Assembly: GCA_020630955.1 (NCBI GenBank)
Contig: JAHDIE010000024.1
Span: 1-48,039, forward strand
Source: Saprospiraceae bacterium
GTDB lineage: Bacteria > Bacteroidota > Bacteroidia > Chitinophagales > Saprospiraceae
Direction: 5' to 3'
DNA: 48,039 nucleotides
Shown: one piece after another, positions 34,130 through 45,919 of the stretch
Position numbering within the stretch: the first letter of the stretch is position 1
Layout of the letters: each line of letters opens with the position of its first letter
Position numbers and translations under genes: made by a program
The notes under the pieces: generated by a model
Databases searched by the model: none
Told to the model about the DNA's origin: nothing
The model's input: the letters and a program-made list of their open reading frames with translations, nothing else

Positions 34130-34762
34130 TTATTTCAAACTGATTAGCTTCTTTGCAGAAAATCCAATATTATATAGCGCTGAACCATTGAATGGGTTTG
34201 GGTCTAAATTGTAAAAATGAGAGTATCCCAAAGCCAACTTCCAATTATTATTTAAGGAATACTCATAACCCAGAGTGGTCCCAATAAAGTGAGTCCTTTC
34301 ATCACTAAAATTTTGAAATACATATTTAGGTTCAAGAAATAAAGCCCATCGATTTTGATGCAAAGACATGATCAATGAAGCATGTGGTCTCATTAATATC
34401 TTACCTCTTCCCAAATCAGGATTTATAAACTGGAAATCAACTCCTGGAAGAATTGAGAGCGCGAAAGAACTTTCTTGATCTCCAACCAATTGTATTTTGG
34501 GATTTAAATACAAATTTCCTCCAGTATTTAAGGAAGCATTTATATCTACCTTGTTGGCAATTCCATAATTAGTTTGGATTCCTGCAAATGGCACGGCAAC
34601 TGCTCCAAGGTCTGGACTTCCCGCCTCGTTAACACCATATGCAGCAATAAAGCCACCAACTTCTACATTTCCTTTTCCGATAGTTCTACCGGTATCAAGC
34701 CTTGTAAGTTGGGCACAGCCACCTAGGAAGAATATTAATAAAAAGACAATAAAAACTCTCAT
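34130..34762 (-). CDS. Lipoprotein, probably beta-barrel-like, unknown function
   Basis: A 210-residue protein with signal MRVFIVFLLIFFLGGC, lipobox Cys16. The mature part is made of short amphipathic strands separated by turns (NVEVGGFIAAYG, KVDINASLNTGGNLYLNPKIQLV, WALFLEPKYVFQNF, WKLALGYSHFYNL) and ends NIGFSAKKLISLK. It resembles small outer-membrane barrel or porin-like proteins, an unusual combination with a lipid anchor. I do not recognise a named family. Convergent with the preceding gene. Confidence 0.6.
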   Translation of the reverse strand: MRVFIVFLLIFFLGGCAQLTRLDTGRTIGKGNVEVGGFIAAYGVNEAGSPDLGAVAVPFAGIQTNYGIANKVDINASLNTGGNLYLNPKIQLVGDQESSFALSILPGVDFQFINPDLGRGKILMRPHASLIMSLHQNRWALFLEPKYVFQNFSDERTHFIGTTLGYEYSLNNNWKLALGYSHFYNLDPNPFNGSALYNIGFSAKKLISLK

Positions 34763-34941
34763 TCCAATTTTGATAATTTGTGCTTAGCTAATGTAGTTTT
34801 TTTAATTCGATCCACCTCAATAAATAAAAGTTCAATCCTGTTAAAAGATAATTAATTATTAATCTGTTCTAGAAAAGTTCTAGACCATATCCTCAACCTT
34901 AGAATGAATATTATGTTACATTTATAAGCTAATTTAGAACT

Positions 34942-35919
34942 TTGTCAAGCTCAATACTCAATAAAATAAAAGACCCCATTGCTGAAGAGTTGCAAAAATT
35001 CGAAAGCCACTTTCGAAATGCAATGAAGTCTAATGTCCCACTCCTTGACAAAATAATGCATTATATTGTACAAAAGAAAGGCAAACAGGTCAGGCCTATG
35101 TTGGTTTTCCTTTCGGCAAAAACTTGTGGAGATATTAATGACTCTACCTATACAGCCGCATCACTTATCGAGCTGGTGCATACTGCCTCCCTTGTTCACG
35201 ATGATGTAGTAGACGATTCGTCAATGAGAAGAGGTGCTTTTTCAATCAACGCCTTGTGGAAAAATAAAATTGCAGTAATTGTAGGTGACTACCTATTGAC
35301 AAAAGGTCTATTTATTGCCTTGGATAATGATGAATTTGATCAGTTAAAAATTCTAAGCAAAGCTGTCCAAGAAATCACTGAAGGTGAAATGTTGCAACTT
35401 GAAAAAGCTAGAAGACTTGATATTAAAGAAGAAATTTACTTTGATATCATAAAACAAAAAACAGCCTCACTCATGGCCGCATCTTGCAAAGCTGGAGCCT
35501 TGTCATCTAGCAATGATAAGTCCGTAATTGACGCCATGCACAAATTCGGAGAAGAAATAGGAATCGCATTTCAAATCAAAGATGATATTTTTGATTATGG
35601 AACCAACTTTATAGGTAAACCAAGAGGTATTGATATCAAAGAAAAAAAGATGACCTTACCTTTGATTTATGCTTTGTCGAAAGCAGAAAATGGGGAAAAG
35701 AAAAAGTATATCAAATACATCAAAAGAGACTCTAAAAATTCAAAAAAGATAAAAGAAATCATTGACTTTGTTGTCCATTCGGGAGGCATTGAATACGCTC
35801 AACAAAAAATGTTGGAATACAAAACTTCTGCTATCAATCGGATTAACTTCATCCCAGATTCACCTGCCAAGCAATCATTATTGGCTCTCGTTGATTATAT
35901 TGTTGAGCGAAAAAAATAA
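34942..35919 (+). CDS. Polyprenyl (all-trans) diphosphate synthase
   Basis: A 325-residue prenyl elongase. The first aspartate-rich motif is DDVVDDSSMRRG, the second IKDDIFDYG; GKQVRPMLV and GEMLQL are also typical. These enzymes build the long isoprenoid tail of menaquinone. The likely start is TTG at 34942 (MSSSILNKIKDPI): no in-frame ATG lies close, and homologues begin at this point. The YbaK gene follows after 9 bases and GhrA after that, so all three look co-transcribed. Confidence 0.9.
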   Translation: MSSSILNKIKDPIAEELQKFESHFRNAMKSNVPLLDKIMHYIVQKKGKQVRPMLVFLSAKTCGDINDSTYTAASLIELVHTASLVHDDVVDDSSMRRGAFSINALWKNKIAVIVGDYLLTKGLFIALDNDEFDQLKILSKAVQEITEGEMLQLEKARRLDIKEEIYFDIIKQKTASLMAASCKAGALSSSNDKSVIDAMHKFGEEIGIAFQIKDDIFDYGTNFIGKPRGIDIKEKKMTLPLIYALSKAENGEKKKYIKYIKRDSKNSKKIKEIIDFVVHSGGIEYAQQKMLEYKTSAINRINFIPDSPAKQSLLALVDYIVERKK

Positions 35920-35928
35920 AATCCCTGT

Positions 35929-36426
35929 ATGCAAAGCATGAAGGTGTTTCAAAGTATCACACAGCTTTTGTCTAATCATGAAGTTGTTTTCGAACATAAA
36001 GTTCATGAAATAACCTTAACCTCTGAGCAGTCTGCAATAGCAAGAGGTGACCTTTTGACTGAGGGTGCAAAAGCAATACTTTATAAAGTTCAGGATAATT
36101 TTTATCTGTTTGTCTTTGCAGCAGATAGAAAATTAGATACAAAAAAAATTAAACTTTACTTTAAAAATAAAAATCTTAAAGCAAAGAAAACAAGATTCGC
36201 ATCAGTGGATGAATTAATGGAACTAACCGGTCTTGTGCCTGGTTCTGTTCCTCCATTTGGTAGACCAATACTAGATTTTGATCTATTTGTAGATCCGAGC
36301 TTAACAAAAAATATTAATATATCATTCAATGCTGGTTCGTTAACCAACTCTGTTACAATGAAACTTAAGGATTATTTAGCTATCTCAAATCCTACAATAT
36401 TCAACTTTACAAAAGATGAACAATGA
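35929..36426 (+). CDS. YbaK/EbsC-family aminoacyl-tRNA deacylase
   Basis: A 165-residue protein of the YbaK/ProX fold, which removes wrongly attached amino acids from tRNA. The family signature TGLVPGSVPPFG is present, with the KxILYKV strand (GAKAILYKVQDNFYLFVFAADRKLD) that holds the usual catalytic lysine. A second ATG three codons in (MKVFQS) could be the true start. The stop overlaps the next gene by four bases (ATGA). Substrate specificity cannot be deduced. Confidence 0.88.
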   Translation: MQSMKVFQSITQLLSNHEVVFEHKVHEITLTSEQSAIARGDLLTEGAKAILYKVQDNFYLFVFAADRKLDTKKIKLYFKNKNLKAKKTRFASVDELMELTGLVPGSVPPFGRPILDFDLFVDPSLTKNINISFNAGSLTNSVTMKLKDYLAISNPTIFNFTKDEQ

Positions 36427-37352
36427 TTTTAGTACACTGTAGTCGAAAAGAAATTGGTAGAAGATGGGCAGAAATTCTCTCTTCAGAATTTGGTGCTGAA
36501 ATGGTATCATTATCTGAGCAAGTTCAAGAATATGAGAAAGTCGAAATAGCTGTCTGCTGGAAGGCCCCCAAAAGAATGTTCTATGATTATCCTAATTTAA
36601 AATTCATTCAATCTGTAGGAGCTGGGGTCGATCATATTTTTGATAGTGAGAATGCTATTCCTGGAGCAAAAATTGCTAGAATCATAGATCCACAATTATC
36701 TGCAGATATGTTTGAGTTCATCCTTACAATTGTATTAGCTAATATGAAACAACTAAATCTGTACTATGATCAGCAAAGACGAAAATTATGGAAAGAAAAT
36801 TCTTATAATTCAATTAAAGACATAACAATTTCTATCTTAGGATTGGGTGTTATTGGTAGCCATGTTGCTTCAAATCTTTCTGCGATCGGATTTAATACCC
36901 TTGGTTGGTCTCAATCAGAGAAAAACATCAGTGGAGTACAATCATTTCAAGGTATTGATGGATTAAATGATATGTTGGCGCAGACAGATTATCTTGTAAA
37001 TATTCTTCCTTTGACAGAAAGTACACGAAATATTATTGATGCTAATTTTTTGTCTAAGCTGAAAAAATCTTCTTACTTTATCAACGTAGGAAGAGGTCCA
37101 CAAGTTGTTGACCAAGCATTAATTTCTGCAATTGATCAAGGTATTCTCTCGGGTGCAACATTAGATGTTTTTCATCACGAACCGTTACATGTAGATCATG
37201 AATTTTGGACACATCCTAAAATCATCGTGACACCACATGTTGCTAGCATTACAAATCTCGACACTGCAAGTGAGCAAGTTTTTGAAAATATAAGAAGGTA
37301 TAAAAAAGGATTGAACCCGATCAATCAAGTCTCACTTGACAAAAAGTATTAA
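36423..37352 (+). CDS. D-isomer 2-hydroxyacid dehydrogenase, GhrA-like
   Basis: A 309-residue NAD(P)-dependent dehydrogenase. The Rossmann motif is GLGVIGSHVA, followed by SQSEKNI. The catalytic set is Arg in NVGRGPQVVD, Glu in DVFHHEPL and His in TPHVAS. FIQSVGAGVDH and the WxxP-like C-terminal helix place it near glyoxylate/hydroxypyruvate reductase A. It would reduce glyoxylate or hydroxypyruvate to glycolate or D-glycerate. It overlaps the YbaK gene and stops exactly one base before the convergent uvrC stop. Confidence 0.87.
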   Translation: MILVHCSRKEIGRRWAEILSSEFGAEMVSLSEQVQEYEKVEIAVCWKAPKRMFYDYPNLKFIQSVGAGVDHIFDSENAIPGAKIARIIDPQLSADMFEFILTIVLANMKQLNLYYDQQRRKLWKENSYNSIKDITISILGLGVIGSHVASNLSAIGFNTLGWSQSEKNISGVQSFQGIDGLNDMLAQTDYLVNILPLTESTRNIIDANFLSKLKKSSYFINVGRGPQVVDQALISAIDQGILSGATLDVFHHEPLHVDHEFWTHPKIIVTPHVASITNLDTASEQVFENIRRYKKGLNPINQVSLDKKY

Positions 37353-39158
37353 TCAATCTGAATGATGAAAATAATTAAATACTTTTTTCCCGTTAGAATT
37401 ACCTATCAACTGTGTCAAGGATTCCAGTGATTGATCCCTAACTTTAGTTACAGAGCCAAATTCAGTCAACAGTTTATTCGCTATTTTTTCTCCAATTCCT
37501 GGAATATCTGTAAGCGTTGATTGAATCATATTCTTAGATCTTTGGTCCCTATGAAAACTAATGGCAAACCTATGTGCCTCATTTCTAAGATGTTGGATCA
37601 CTTTGAGTGACTCTGATTTTTTATTTATATAAATAGGAATTGGATCTCCATAAAAATATATTTCCTCTAACCTTTTGGCAATGCCAATAAGCAATATTTT
37701 TTCCTCCAACCCCAATAATTTAATGCTCTTCATGGCAGAATTTAGTTGTCCCTTACCTCCATCAATGACAATCAACTGAGGTAAACTTTCTCCCTCCTCA
37801 ACAAGTCTTCTATATCTTCTATGTACCACTTCCTCCATGGATGCAAAATCATCAGGTCCAACAACAGTCTTGATATTAAATTTTCGGTAGTCTTTTTTTG
37901 ATGGCTTTGCATTTTTGAAAACAACACAACTAGCCACTGGATTTGTACCTTGAATATTTGAATTATCAAAACACTCAATGTGATATGGAAGCACATCCAT
38001 CTGAAGATCTTTCTTCATGGTATTAAGAATTCGCTCAGCAGATGTTTGTTTTGTAATTCGGGAGGCCTTGTCCTTTTTCATCTGAAGGACATAATATTTG
38101 AGATTTTTTTCTGCCAAGTCAAGTAATTTCTTTTTCTCTCCTCTTTGAGGAACCAAAGCTTTTACTTTTTCTTCAATCACATCAATTTCAAACGGAACAA
38201 CGATTTCTGGAGCCACACTATTAAACTTTGTTCTTAAATTATCAACAGCAAATTGCAATAGGTCTTTTTGAAGTAATGTAAGATTTTTTTCAAGTTCAAT
38301 AGTGTCGGTATTAATCAATGCACCATTAACAATTTTCAAATAAGTAACGTAGGCTTTTTCATCTTCATCCATTATAGCAAAAACATCAAGATCTTCAATT
38401 GTGTTACTCATAACCATCGATTTTGCTTGATAGTTTTTCAGTTCCTCTAATTTTAATTGTAATTCTTGAGCCTTTTCAAATTCCATCCTGTCTGCATATA
38501 ACAACATCATAGACTCCAAATATTCTTTAACAGGTTTGAAGTTTCCTTTAAGGACATTTTTAATCTGTGATATTTTGTTGTCGTAATCAGATTGTGATTC
38601 TAAACCGACACACGGACCCTTGCAATTTTTAATGTGGTACTCAAGACAAACTTTAAATTTTTCATTTTGAATATTTTCTTCACTTAATTTATAGTTGCAT
38701 GTTCTTAGGGTAAAAAGTTTTTTTACGATATCTAGTAATATCCTTGCCCTAAATTTGGAAGTATAAGGACCAAGATATAGAGATCCATCCCTAATAACTT
38801 TTCGAGTAAAAAACACCCTTGGAAACCGTTCTTTTTTTATACATATATATGTATAAGATTTTGCATCTTTTAGATTTACATTGTACCGTGGAAGATATTT
38901 TTTAATCAAGGTATTTTCAAGAAGCAATGCATCTTGCTCACTATCTACAATTGTAAATTCTAGGTGGTGAGCATTTCTTACCAAGGATCGGGTTTTAAAA
39001 TGCTGATTTTTCTTGACGCCAAAGTAACTACTAATTCGTTTCTTAATATTCTTTGCCTTTCCGACATATAGAATTGTTCCTTCCTCATCCACATACTTGT
39101 ATATGCCTGGCTCAGTAGGGATCTTATCCAAGATTTCTTTATAATCTTTTGTCGTCAT
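37353..39158 (-). CDS. uvrC: Excinuclease ABC subunit C
   Basis: A 601-residue protein that cuts on both sides of DNA lesions in nucleotide-excision repair. The N-terminal GIY-YIG domain (PGIYKYVDEEGTILYVGKAKNIKKRISSYF) makes the 3' cut. The UVR UvrB-binding motif is near MEFEKAQELQLKLEEL. The RNase H-like C-terminal nuclease core follows (ECFDNSNIQGTNPVASCVVF, LIVIDGGKGQL, HRFAISFHRDQRSK). Tandem helix-hairpin-helix motifs finish it (LTDIPGIGEKIANKLL, SLTQLIGNSNGKKV). The length is normal for the family. It abuts the ghrA-like stop. Confidence 0.96.
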   Translation of the reverse strand: MTTKDYKEILDKIPTEPGIYKYVDEEGTILYVGKAKNIKKRISSYFGVKKNQHFKTRSLVRNAHHLEFTIVDSEQDALLLENTLIKKYLPRYNVNLKDAKSYTYICIKKERFPRVFFTRKVIRDGSLYLGPYTSKFRARILLDIVKKLFTLRTCNYKLSEENIQNEKFKVCLEYHIKNCKGPCVGLESQSDYDNKISQIKNVLKGNFKPVKEYLESMMLLYADRMEFEKAQELQLKLEELKNYQAKSMVMSNTIEDLDVFAIMDEDEKAYVTYLKIVNGALINTDTIELEKNLTLLQKDLLQFAVDNLRTKFNSVAPEIVVPFEIDVIEEKVKALVPQRGEKKKLLDLAEKNLKYYVLQMKKDKASRITKQTSAERILNTMKKDLQMDVLPYHIECFDNSNIQGTNPVASCVVFKNAKPSKKDYRKFNIKTVVGPDDFASMEEVVHRRYRRLVEEGESLPQLIVIDGGKGQLNSAMKSIKLLGLEEKILLIGIAKRLEEIYFYGDPIPIYINKKSESLKVIQHLRNEAHRFAISFHRDQRSKNMIQSTLTDIPGIGEKIANKLLTEFGSVTKVRDQSLESLTQLIGNSNGKKVFNYFHHSD

Positions 39159-39323
39159 TAATTATCTGTAACTGCTGTTATTTTCAATTGTGAAATTAAC
39201 AGACCACACCTTAAAAAAAAATATATTTAAAATAAAACCCGTATTAGCTGATTTAGTTTCTTATTTGTAAGGTTCACTTTGTTATCTTGTTTTGGATTTA
39301 TTTGTATGACTAAAAACACTATT

Positions 39324-42128
39324 ATGAGATATTTAATTTTTTTTATATTGATTTTGCTTACCGCAAATGTGTTGAATGCTCAAAAAAAAATGGACTATAC
39401 AACCTTTGATATTTGGAAGAGTATAAGCGAAAAAAAAATCAGCTCAAATGGTGATTGGATAAGTTATGTAATAAAGCCTGGTAAAGGAGACCCTAACTTA
39501 TCTTTTTATAATACTAGAGATACAAAAACCTATACTTTCCACAGAGCAAGTGATGTAAAACTTGACTACAATTCAAATTTCGCTGTTTTCAGAATACACC
39601 CCCCCTTAGATTCTATTGAAAATTTAAAAAGGAAAAAAACAAAAAACAAAGATCTTCCTAAAGATACTTTGGGGATTTTTAATTTCAAGACTCGACAATT
39701 AGAAAAAATAGCTGATTTTAAATCATTCAAGATGGCAGAAAAGTTTGGAGGGTATATAGTTGTTAAAATGGATGAAAAAAAAGAAAAATTACCTGATTCT
39801 TCATCTGAAAAGGATACTAGTTCAGTAACAGTGAAAGATTCGACGGAAGTCAAAAAAAGAAAAGAAAATGGAAGCAACGGAACAACGCTTCGGATTATAA
39901 ATGTTGTTCATAATAGTTCTAAAGAATTTAATTATATCAAAGAATTTCATATCGCAAAAAAATCTCCTAATATTCTTATGCGGTGCTCTGGAACGGATAC
40001 CCTAGAAGAAGATAGAATACAATTTTTTGATGTATCAAATGAGGAACTTACAACCATTTCCAATATCAAAGGGGATTATAAAAATTTAGTAATCTCAGAT
40101 CATGGTGATCAAGTGAGCTATATGGTTAATGTAGATACAACGGATTTAGAAATTGAACCTTTTGATTTGTATTATTGGTCTAAGGGAAGTGCTGTACCAA
40201 AATTAGTATCAAAAAGTCATGCAAGTTTTATGGAAAGTGATTGGATTATAAGTGAAAATGGAGCAGCAAGATTTTCGGATGATGGATCGAGAATGCTATT
40301 TGGAATTGCTCCAAAACCTTTGATTCAAGATAGTACACTGCTTGAAGATGAAATCGTAAATGTAGAGGTTTGGTCTTATAATGATCAAGTTCTTTATACT
40401 CAACAAGAAATTAGAGCTGAACGCGAAAAGAAGAGGAGCTATGATTGTATCTACAATACTAAAACCAATAAAATCATTCAAATTGAAAACCTAGAACTAC
40501 CAGAAGTAGATTTTGATCGACATCTAGAAAATAAACTAAGCATTGGAACCAATGATAGAAATTACCAGTTGGCAAGCAATTGGGAAGGCCATGATTACAG
40601 CGATATTTATATCGTAAATCTTGAAACTGGATCGAGTGAAAAAGTCCTAGAAAAACTCAATGCATTTGTAAACTTATCTCCTTATAGTAATTATGGCTAT
40701 TGGTATAGCCCTCCTGATTCTATTTGGTACTCCTTGAATCTAAAAACAAAAAAGATTCAACAACTTACCTTTGCTGATGAAATTCATTGTTTTGACGAAC
40801 TAAACGACCGACCAATGGATGCTCGATCATATGGAATAGCAACTTGGGTTGCAAAGGATGAATCTTTAATTATCTATGATCGATTTGACCTCTGGCAGAT
40901 AGACCCAGAAGGAAGCTCAAACCCAATTAGACTCACTCATGGAAGAGAAAAAAGTCTTACTTTCAGATATGTTAATTTAAATAGAGACCTATGGACAATA
41001 CCTTCTGATACCACTATAATGCTACATTTTCATGATCACATGGATAAGTCAGAAGGATACGCCATGCTAAATTTGAACTCAAAAGAAATTAAAATAATAG
41101 AAAATGGTGAATTTGATTACACCTCAAGGCCTTTAAAAGCAAAATCTTCTCTTGATCTAATCTATACCAAGCAAAATTTCAGAATATTTCCTGACTTGAT
41201 TCATACTCAAATTGATAATTTTAAGAATGGCCTAAAGATTACCAATGCCAATCCTCAACAAAAAGAATATGCCTGGGGAAACACTTCATTGATGAAGTGG
41301 AAAAGTCCAACTGGAGAAGAAATATCTGGAATGTTGGTTCTCCCAGACAATTTTGATGAAAATAAAAAATACCCATTAATTGTAAATTTCTATGAGAGAA
41401 GTAGTCATGGATTACACAGGCATCGAGCACCATATCCTCATAGATCTACAATCAACTATAGCTATTATGTTAATAAAGGATACGTCATTTTTAATCCCGA
41501 TATTCATTATAGAATAGGGGAGCCCGGAGAGAGTTGTTATGATGCAGTAATCTCTGGTGTCAATGCCCTTTTGGAGAAAGGCTTTATCGACAAAGATCGA
41601 ATGGGTGTCCAAGGACATAGCTGGGGAGGATACCAAATCGCACATCTATTGACCAGAACGAATATGTTTAAGTGTGCAGAATCAGGTGCGCCAGTAGTAA
41701 ATATGATTAGTGCTTATGGTGGAATAAGATGGGGCAGTGGGATGAGTAGAATGTTTCAATACGAACATACACAAAGTCGTTTAGGGGCTAACTTATGGGA
41801 TAATCCCGATGTGTACATTGCAAATTCTCCAATATTTAATATTGATAAAATTGAAACTCCTACATTGATCCTCCATAATGATAAAGATGGTGCAGTCCCT
41901 TGGTACCAAGGCATTGAATTTTTTATGGCAATGCGTCGATTGAATAAAAAAGCATGGTTACTTAATTATAATGATGAGCCACATTGGCCTTTAAAGCGAC
42001 AAAATCGAATTGATTTCAATAGGAGGATGGAACAATTTTTTGATCATTATTTAATGAACAAACCAATGCCTGAATGGATGGAAAAAGGGATTCCCGTCTT
42101 AGAAAAGGGAATTAATAATGGTTATTAA
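39324..42128 (+). CDS. Secreted S9-family peptidase (prolyl oligopeptidase type)
   Basis: The ATG at 39324 starts a signal peptide (MRYLIFFILILLTANVLNAQ), giving 934 residues; the in-frame ATG at 39279 is upstream of it and rejected. The first ~650 residues are a WD-like propeller (SNGDWISYVIKPGKGD, FSDDGSRMLF). The alpha/beta-hydrolase domain has the triad Ser766 (GHSWGGYQ), Asp855 (HNDKDGAVPW) and His887 (NDEPHWPL). Such peptidases cleave peptides from the periplasm, often dipeptidyl peptidases. A Lys/Ser/Glu-rich insert near residues 150-195 is unusual. Its stop overlaps the next ATG (TAATG). Confidence 0.9.
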   Translation: MRYLIFFILILLTANVLNAQKKMDYTTFDIWKSISEKKISSNGDWISYVIKPGKGDPNLSFYNTRDTKTYTFHRASDVKLDYNSNFAVFRIHPPLDSIENLKRKKTKNKDLPKDTLGIFNFKTRQLEKIADFKSFKMAEKFGGYIVVKMDEKKEKLPDSSSEKDTSSVTVKDSTEVKKRKENGSNGTTLRIINVVHNSSKEFNYIKEFHIAKKSPNILMRCSGTDTLEEDRIQFFDVSNEELTTISNIKGDYKNLVISDHGDQVSYMVNVDTTDLEIEPFDLYYWSKGSAVPKLVSKSHASFMESDWIISENGAARFSDDGSRMLFGIAPKPLIQDSTLLEDEIVNVEVWSYNDQVLYTQQEIRAEREKKRSYDCIYNTKTNKIIQIENLELPEVDFDRHLENKLSIGTNDRNYQLASNWEGHDYSDIYIVNLETGSSEKVLEKLNAFVNLSPYSNYGYWYSPPDSIWYSLNLKTKKIQQLTFADEIHCFDELNDRPMDARSYGIATWVAKDESLIIYDRFDLWQIDPEGSSNPIRLTHGREKSLTFRYVNLNRDLWTIPSDTTIMLHFHDHMDKSEGYAMLNLNSKEIKIIENGEFDYTSRPLKAKSSLDLIYTKQNFRIFPDLIHTQIDNFKNGLKITNANPQQKEYAWGNTSLMKWKSPTGEEISGMLVLPDNFDENKKYPLIVNFYERSSHGLHRHRAPYPHRSTINYSYYVNKGYVIFNPDIHYRIGEPGESCYDAVISGVNALLEKGFIDKDRMGVQGHSWGGYQIAHLLTRTNMFKCAESGAPVVNMISAYGGIRWGSGMSRMFQYEHTQSRLGANLWDNPDVYIANSPIFNIDKIETPTLILHNDKDGAVPWYQGIEFFMAMRRLNKKAWLLNYNDEPHWPLKRQNRIDFNRRMEQFFDHYLMNKPMPEWMEKGIPVLEKGINNGY

Positions 42129-42667
42129 TGCAGGTTTTATTTGAATCAGAAAGACTATACTATCGCAATTTTATTTCTGAAGATTGCGAGGAAATGTTTT
42201 TACTTAATGCTGATTGGGATGTTTTGAAATATACAGGAGATATAGAGTTTCCATCAATTCAAGATGCTAGAGTGTTTTTAGAAGCATACCAGATTAATAC
42301 ATACCAAAAGTTTGGGTATGGTAGAGTAGTGTGTGTTGTTAAGAAAACCGGGGAAATTCTTGGATGGAGTGGACTAAAATATCATCCTGATATCGATGAA
42401 GTAGATTTAGGGTATCGACTTCATAAAAGATTTTGGAATATGGGATACGCCACCGAATCTTCAATTGCAAGTCTCAAATATGCTTATAATCACTTAAATA
42501 TTAACCAAGTTGCTGCTTATGCACTCGCAGAAAATATTGCCTCCAATAGAGTATTAGAGAAATCTGGCTTTAAATTTTTTGGGATGGCTGATCGATATGA
42601 TAAAACTTGGAGACGCTACCAGATAAATTTACCTTTCGATTTCAACTCTTTGCTTCAAAAGGAATGA
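42128..42667 (+). CDS. GNAT N-acetyltransferase (RimJ/RimL type)
   Basis: A 179-residue GCN5-related acetyltransferase. SERLYYRNFISEDCEEMFLLN is the RimJ/RimL-style beginning. VDLGYRLHKRFWNMGYATESSIASLKYAY is the acetyl-CoA-binding motif A (GYA-x-E). NIASNRVLEKSGFKFFG is the typical end. The acceptor, a protein N-terminus or a small amine, cannot be told. Start and stop of the upstream S9 peptidase share TAATG, suggesting translational coupling. The last 39 bases overlap the convergent oxidoreductase gene. Confidence 0.9.
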   Translation: MQVLFESERLYYRNFISEDCEEMFLLNADWDVLKYTGDIEFPSIQDARVFLEAYQINTYQKFGYGRVVCVVKKTGEILGWSGLKYHPDIDEVDLGYRLHKRFWNMGYATESSIASLKYAYNHLNINQVAAYALAENIASNRVLEKSGFKFFGMADRYDKTWRRYQINLPFDFNSLLQKE

Positions 42668-43651
42668 CTTTGTCATCGCCACCGCAGCTCGCGTCGCCTC
42701 CAAACCATCTTCTAAAAATACATTTGGACTACCTGAGTTTTGTATACAGGATACAAAATCGTTTGCTTGTGCAAGTAGAGCAAGTTCGTAACGTTCAAAA
42801 TAACTTTGAGGTACTTGAGTCTTAATACCGTCAGTGTCATATATCCTAATTGCCTCAGTTGGGCTTGAGTCCAATATTTCTAAAGACCCTTCAGTGCCTA
42901 AAACAAAAGTTTTGGTGTTAAAACCATCTTGAGATAATCTTGAGGCTGAAATATTTGCTACTCCTCCACCTTCCAATTCAATGAGTGACATGACATTGTC
43001 CGCATCATTAAGATTTTTGAATATGTCGTACTTGTATGCACCTCCTGCAGCGGTAACGCTTTGTATTTCTTTCCCACTTAGCCATCTAACTATATCGATA
43101 TTTTTAATGTTTAATTCCAAAAATATTCCGCCTGCTTTAGGTCCATACAATTGGTAATAACTGTCATTTTTCTCTTTATCAAATGTGCTTGATTGTATTA
43201 ATACAGGTTCACCAATTTGACCTTTTTTAATCATAGCATGAGCTTTAATATATGCAGGATCATAGCGATGTTCAAAACCGATCATTACAACTTGTGAAGG
43301 TCTACTTCTTACAGTTTTCATTACAGCTTTGCAGTCCTCAACATTTGTTCCTAATGGAGTAGTTGTAAAAACATGTTTACCTGCGTTCACTGCATCAATA
43401 ATATGCATAGCATGTTGTTGAGGAGGACTCAGCAAAAAAATAGCATCAAGATCATGGTTATTGACTATTTGGTGGTAATCAGTATATGCATACTGTACAT
43501 TCAATTTGGTTTTTGCAAAAGCCAACTCTTCTTGACTAAGACTACATGCAGCCAATAAATCTACATGCTTAACTTGTTGTTGTATAAGTTGTGCATATGA
43601 TCTACCTAATCGACCCAAGCCAATAATTCCAGCTTTTACCTTATCTATCAT
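42629..43651 (-). CDS. Gfo/Idh/MocA-family oxidoreductase with altered active site
   Basis: A 340-residue protein with the Rossmann start KAGIIGLGRLGRSYA and the usual two-domain layout (LLSPPQQHAMHIIDAVNAGKHVF, EHRYDPAYIKA, GGIFLELNIKNIDIVRWLSG). In active members such as inositol dehydrogenase, the EKP motif gives the catalytic lysine and a D-x3-H pair completes the site. Here EKP reads TTP (Thr98 in place of Lys), and the second site reads E-L-N-I-K (Glu179, Lys183) in place of D-x3-H. The dinucleotide-binding glycines are intact. It may be a non-catalytic or repurposed family member. Confidence 0.85.
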   Translation of the reverse strand: MIDKVKAGIIGLGRLGRSYAQLIQQQVKHVDLLAACSLSQEELAFAKTKLNVQYAYTDYHQIVNNHDLDAIFLLSPPQQHAMHIIDAVNAGKHVFTTTPLGTNVEDCKAVMKTVRSRPSQVVMIGFEHRYDPAYIKAHAMIKKGQIGEPVLIQSSTFDKEKNDSYYQLYGPKAGGIFLELNIKNIDIVRWLSGKEIQSVTAAGGAYKYDIFKNLNDADNVMSLIELEGGGVANISASRLSQDGFNTKTFVLGTEGSLEILDSSPTEAIRIYDTDGIKTQVPQSYFERYELALLAQANDFVSCIQNSGSPNVFLEDGLEATRAAVAMTKSFLLKQRVEIER

Positions 43652-43756
43652 CCATAATACATTACAAGAAGTAAGCCAATGTATTGTACATTTTAACTTA
43701 AAAAATTAAAAAAGTTGGAAGAAAAATAATTTTTGTCAACTGATAAAAGTCAAAGA

Positions 43757-45709
<1,953 letters not shown>

Positions 45710-45735
45710 TTATTTTCTTTCTTGAAATGAATGGG

Positions 45736-45743
45736 CAAATATA
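45736..45743 (-). promoter_or_regulatory. Possible -7 element for gyrB
   Basis: On the minus strand this is TATATTTG, an exact TAnnTTTG match about 35 bases ahead of the gyrB ATG. No TTG is seen at the usual -33 distance, so the promoter is only suggested. Confidence 0.3.
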
Positions 45744-45835
45744 ACTTTAATCCCCGAAAAAAGACCTTTTTAATGATCCAAATTGACTTATGGGAGATAG
45801 GATTGCCTTATTATAACTATTTAATAGACAATAAG

Positions 45836-45864
45836 TTGTGTATATAATCTAATTGCTATTTTTG
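45836..45864 (+). promoter_or_regulatory. Promoter of tsaE
   Basis: TTG at 45836-45838, 18 bases, then TATTTTTG at 45857-45864, an exact -7 match. It would start transcription about 50 bases before the tsaE TTG start codon. Confidence 0.55.
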
Positions 45865-45919
45865 TATCTGTATCAATGACACTTATTTTATTTTTCATTT
45901 CCATAAATGTGTTGACAAT

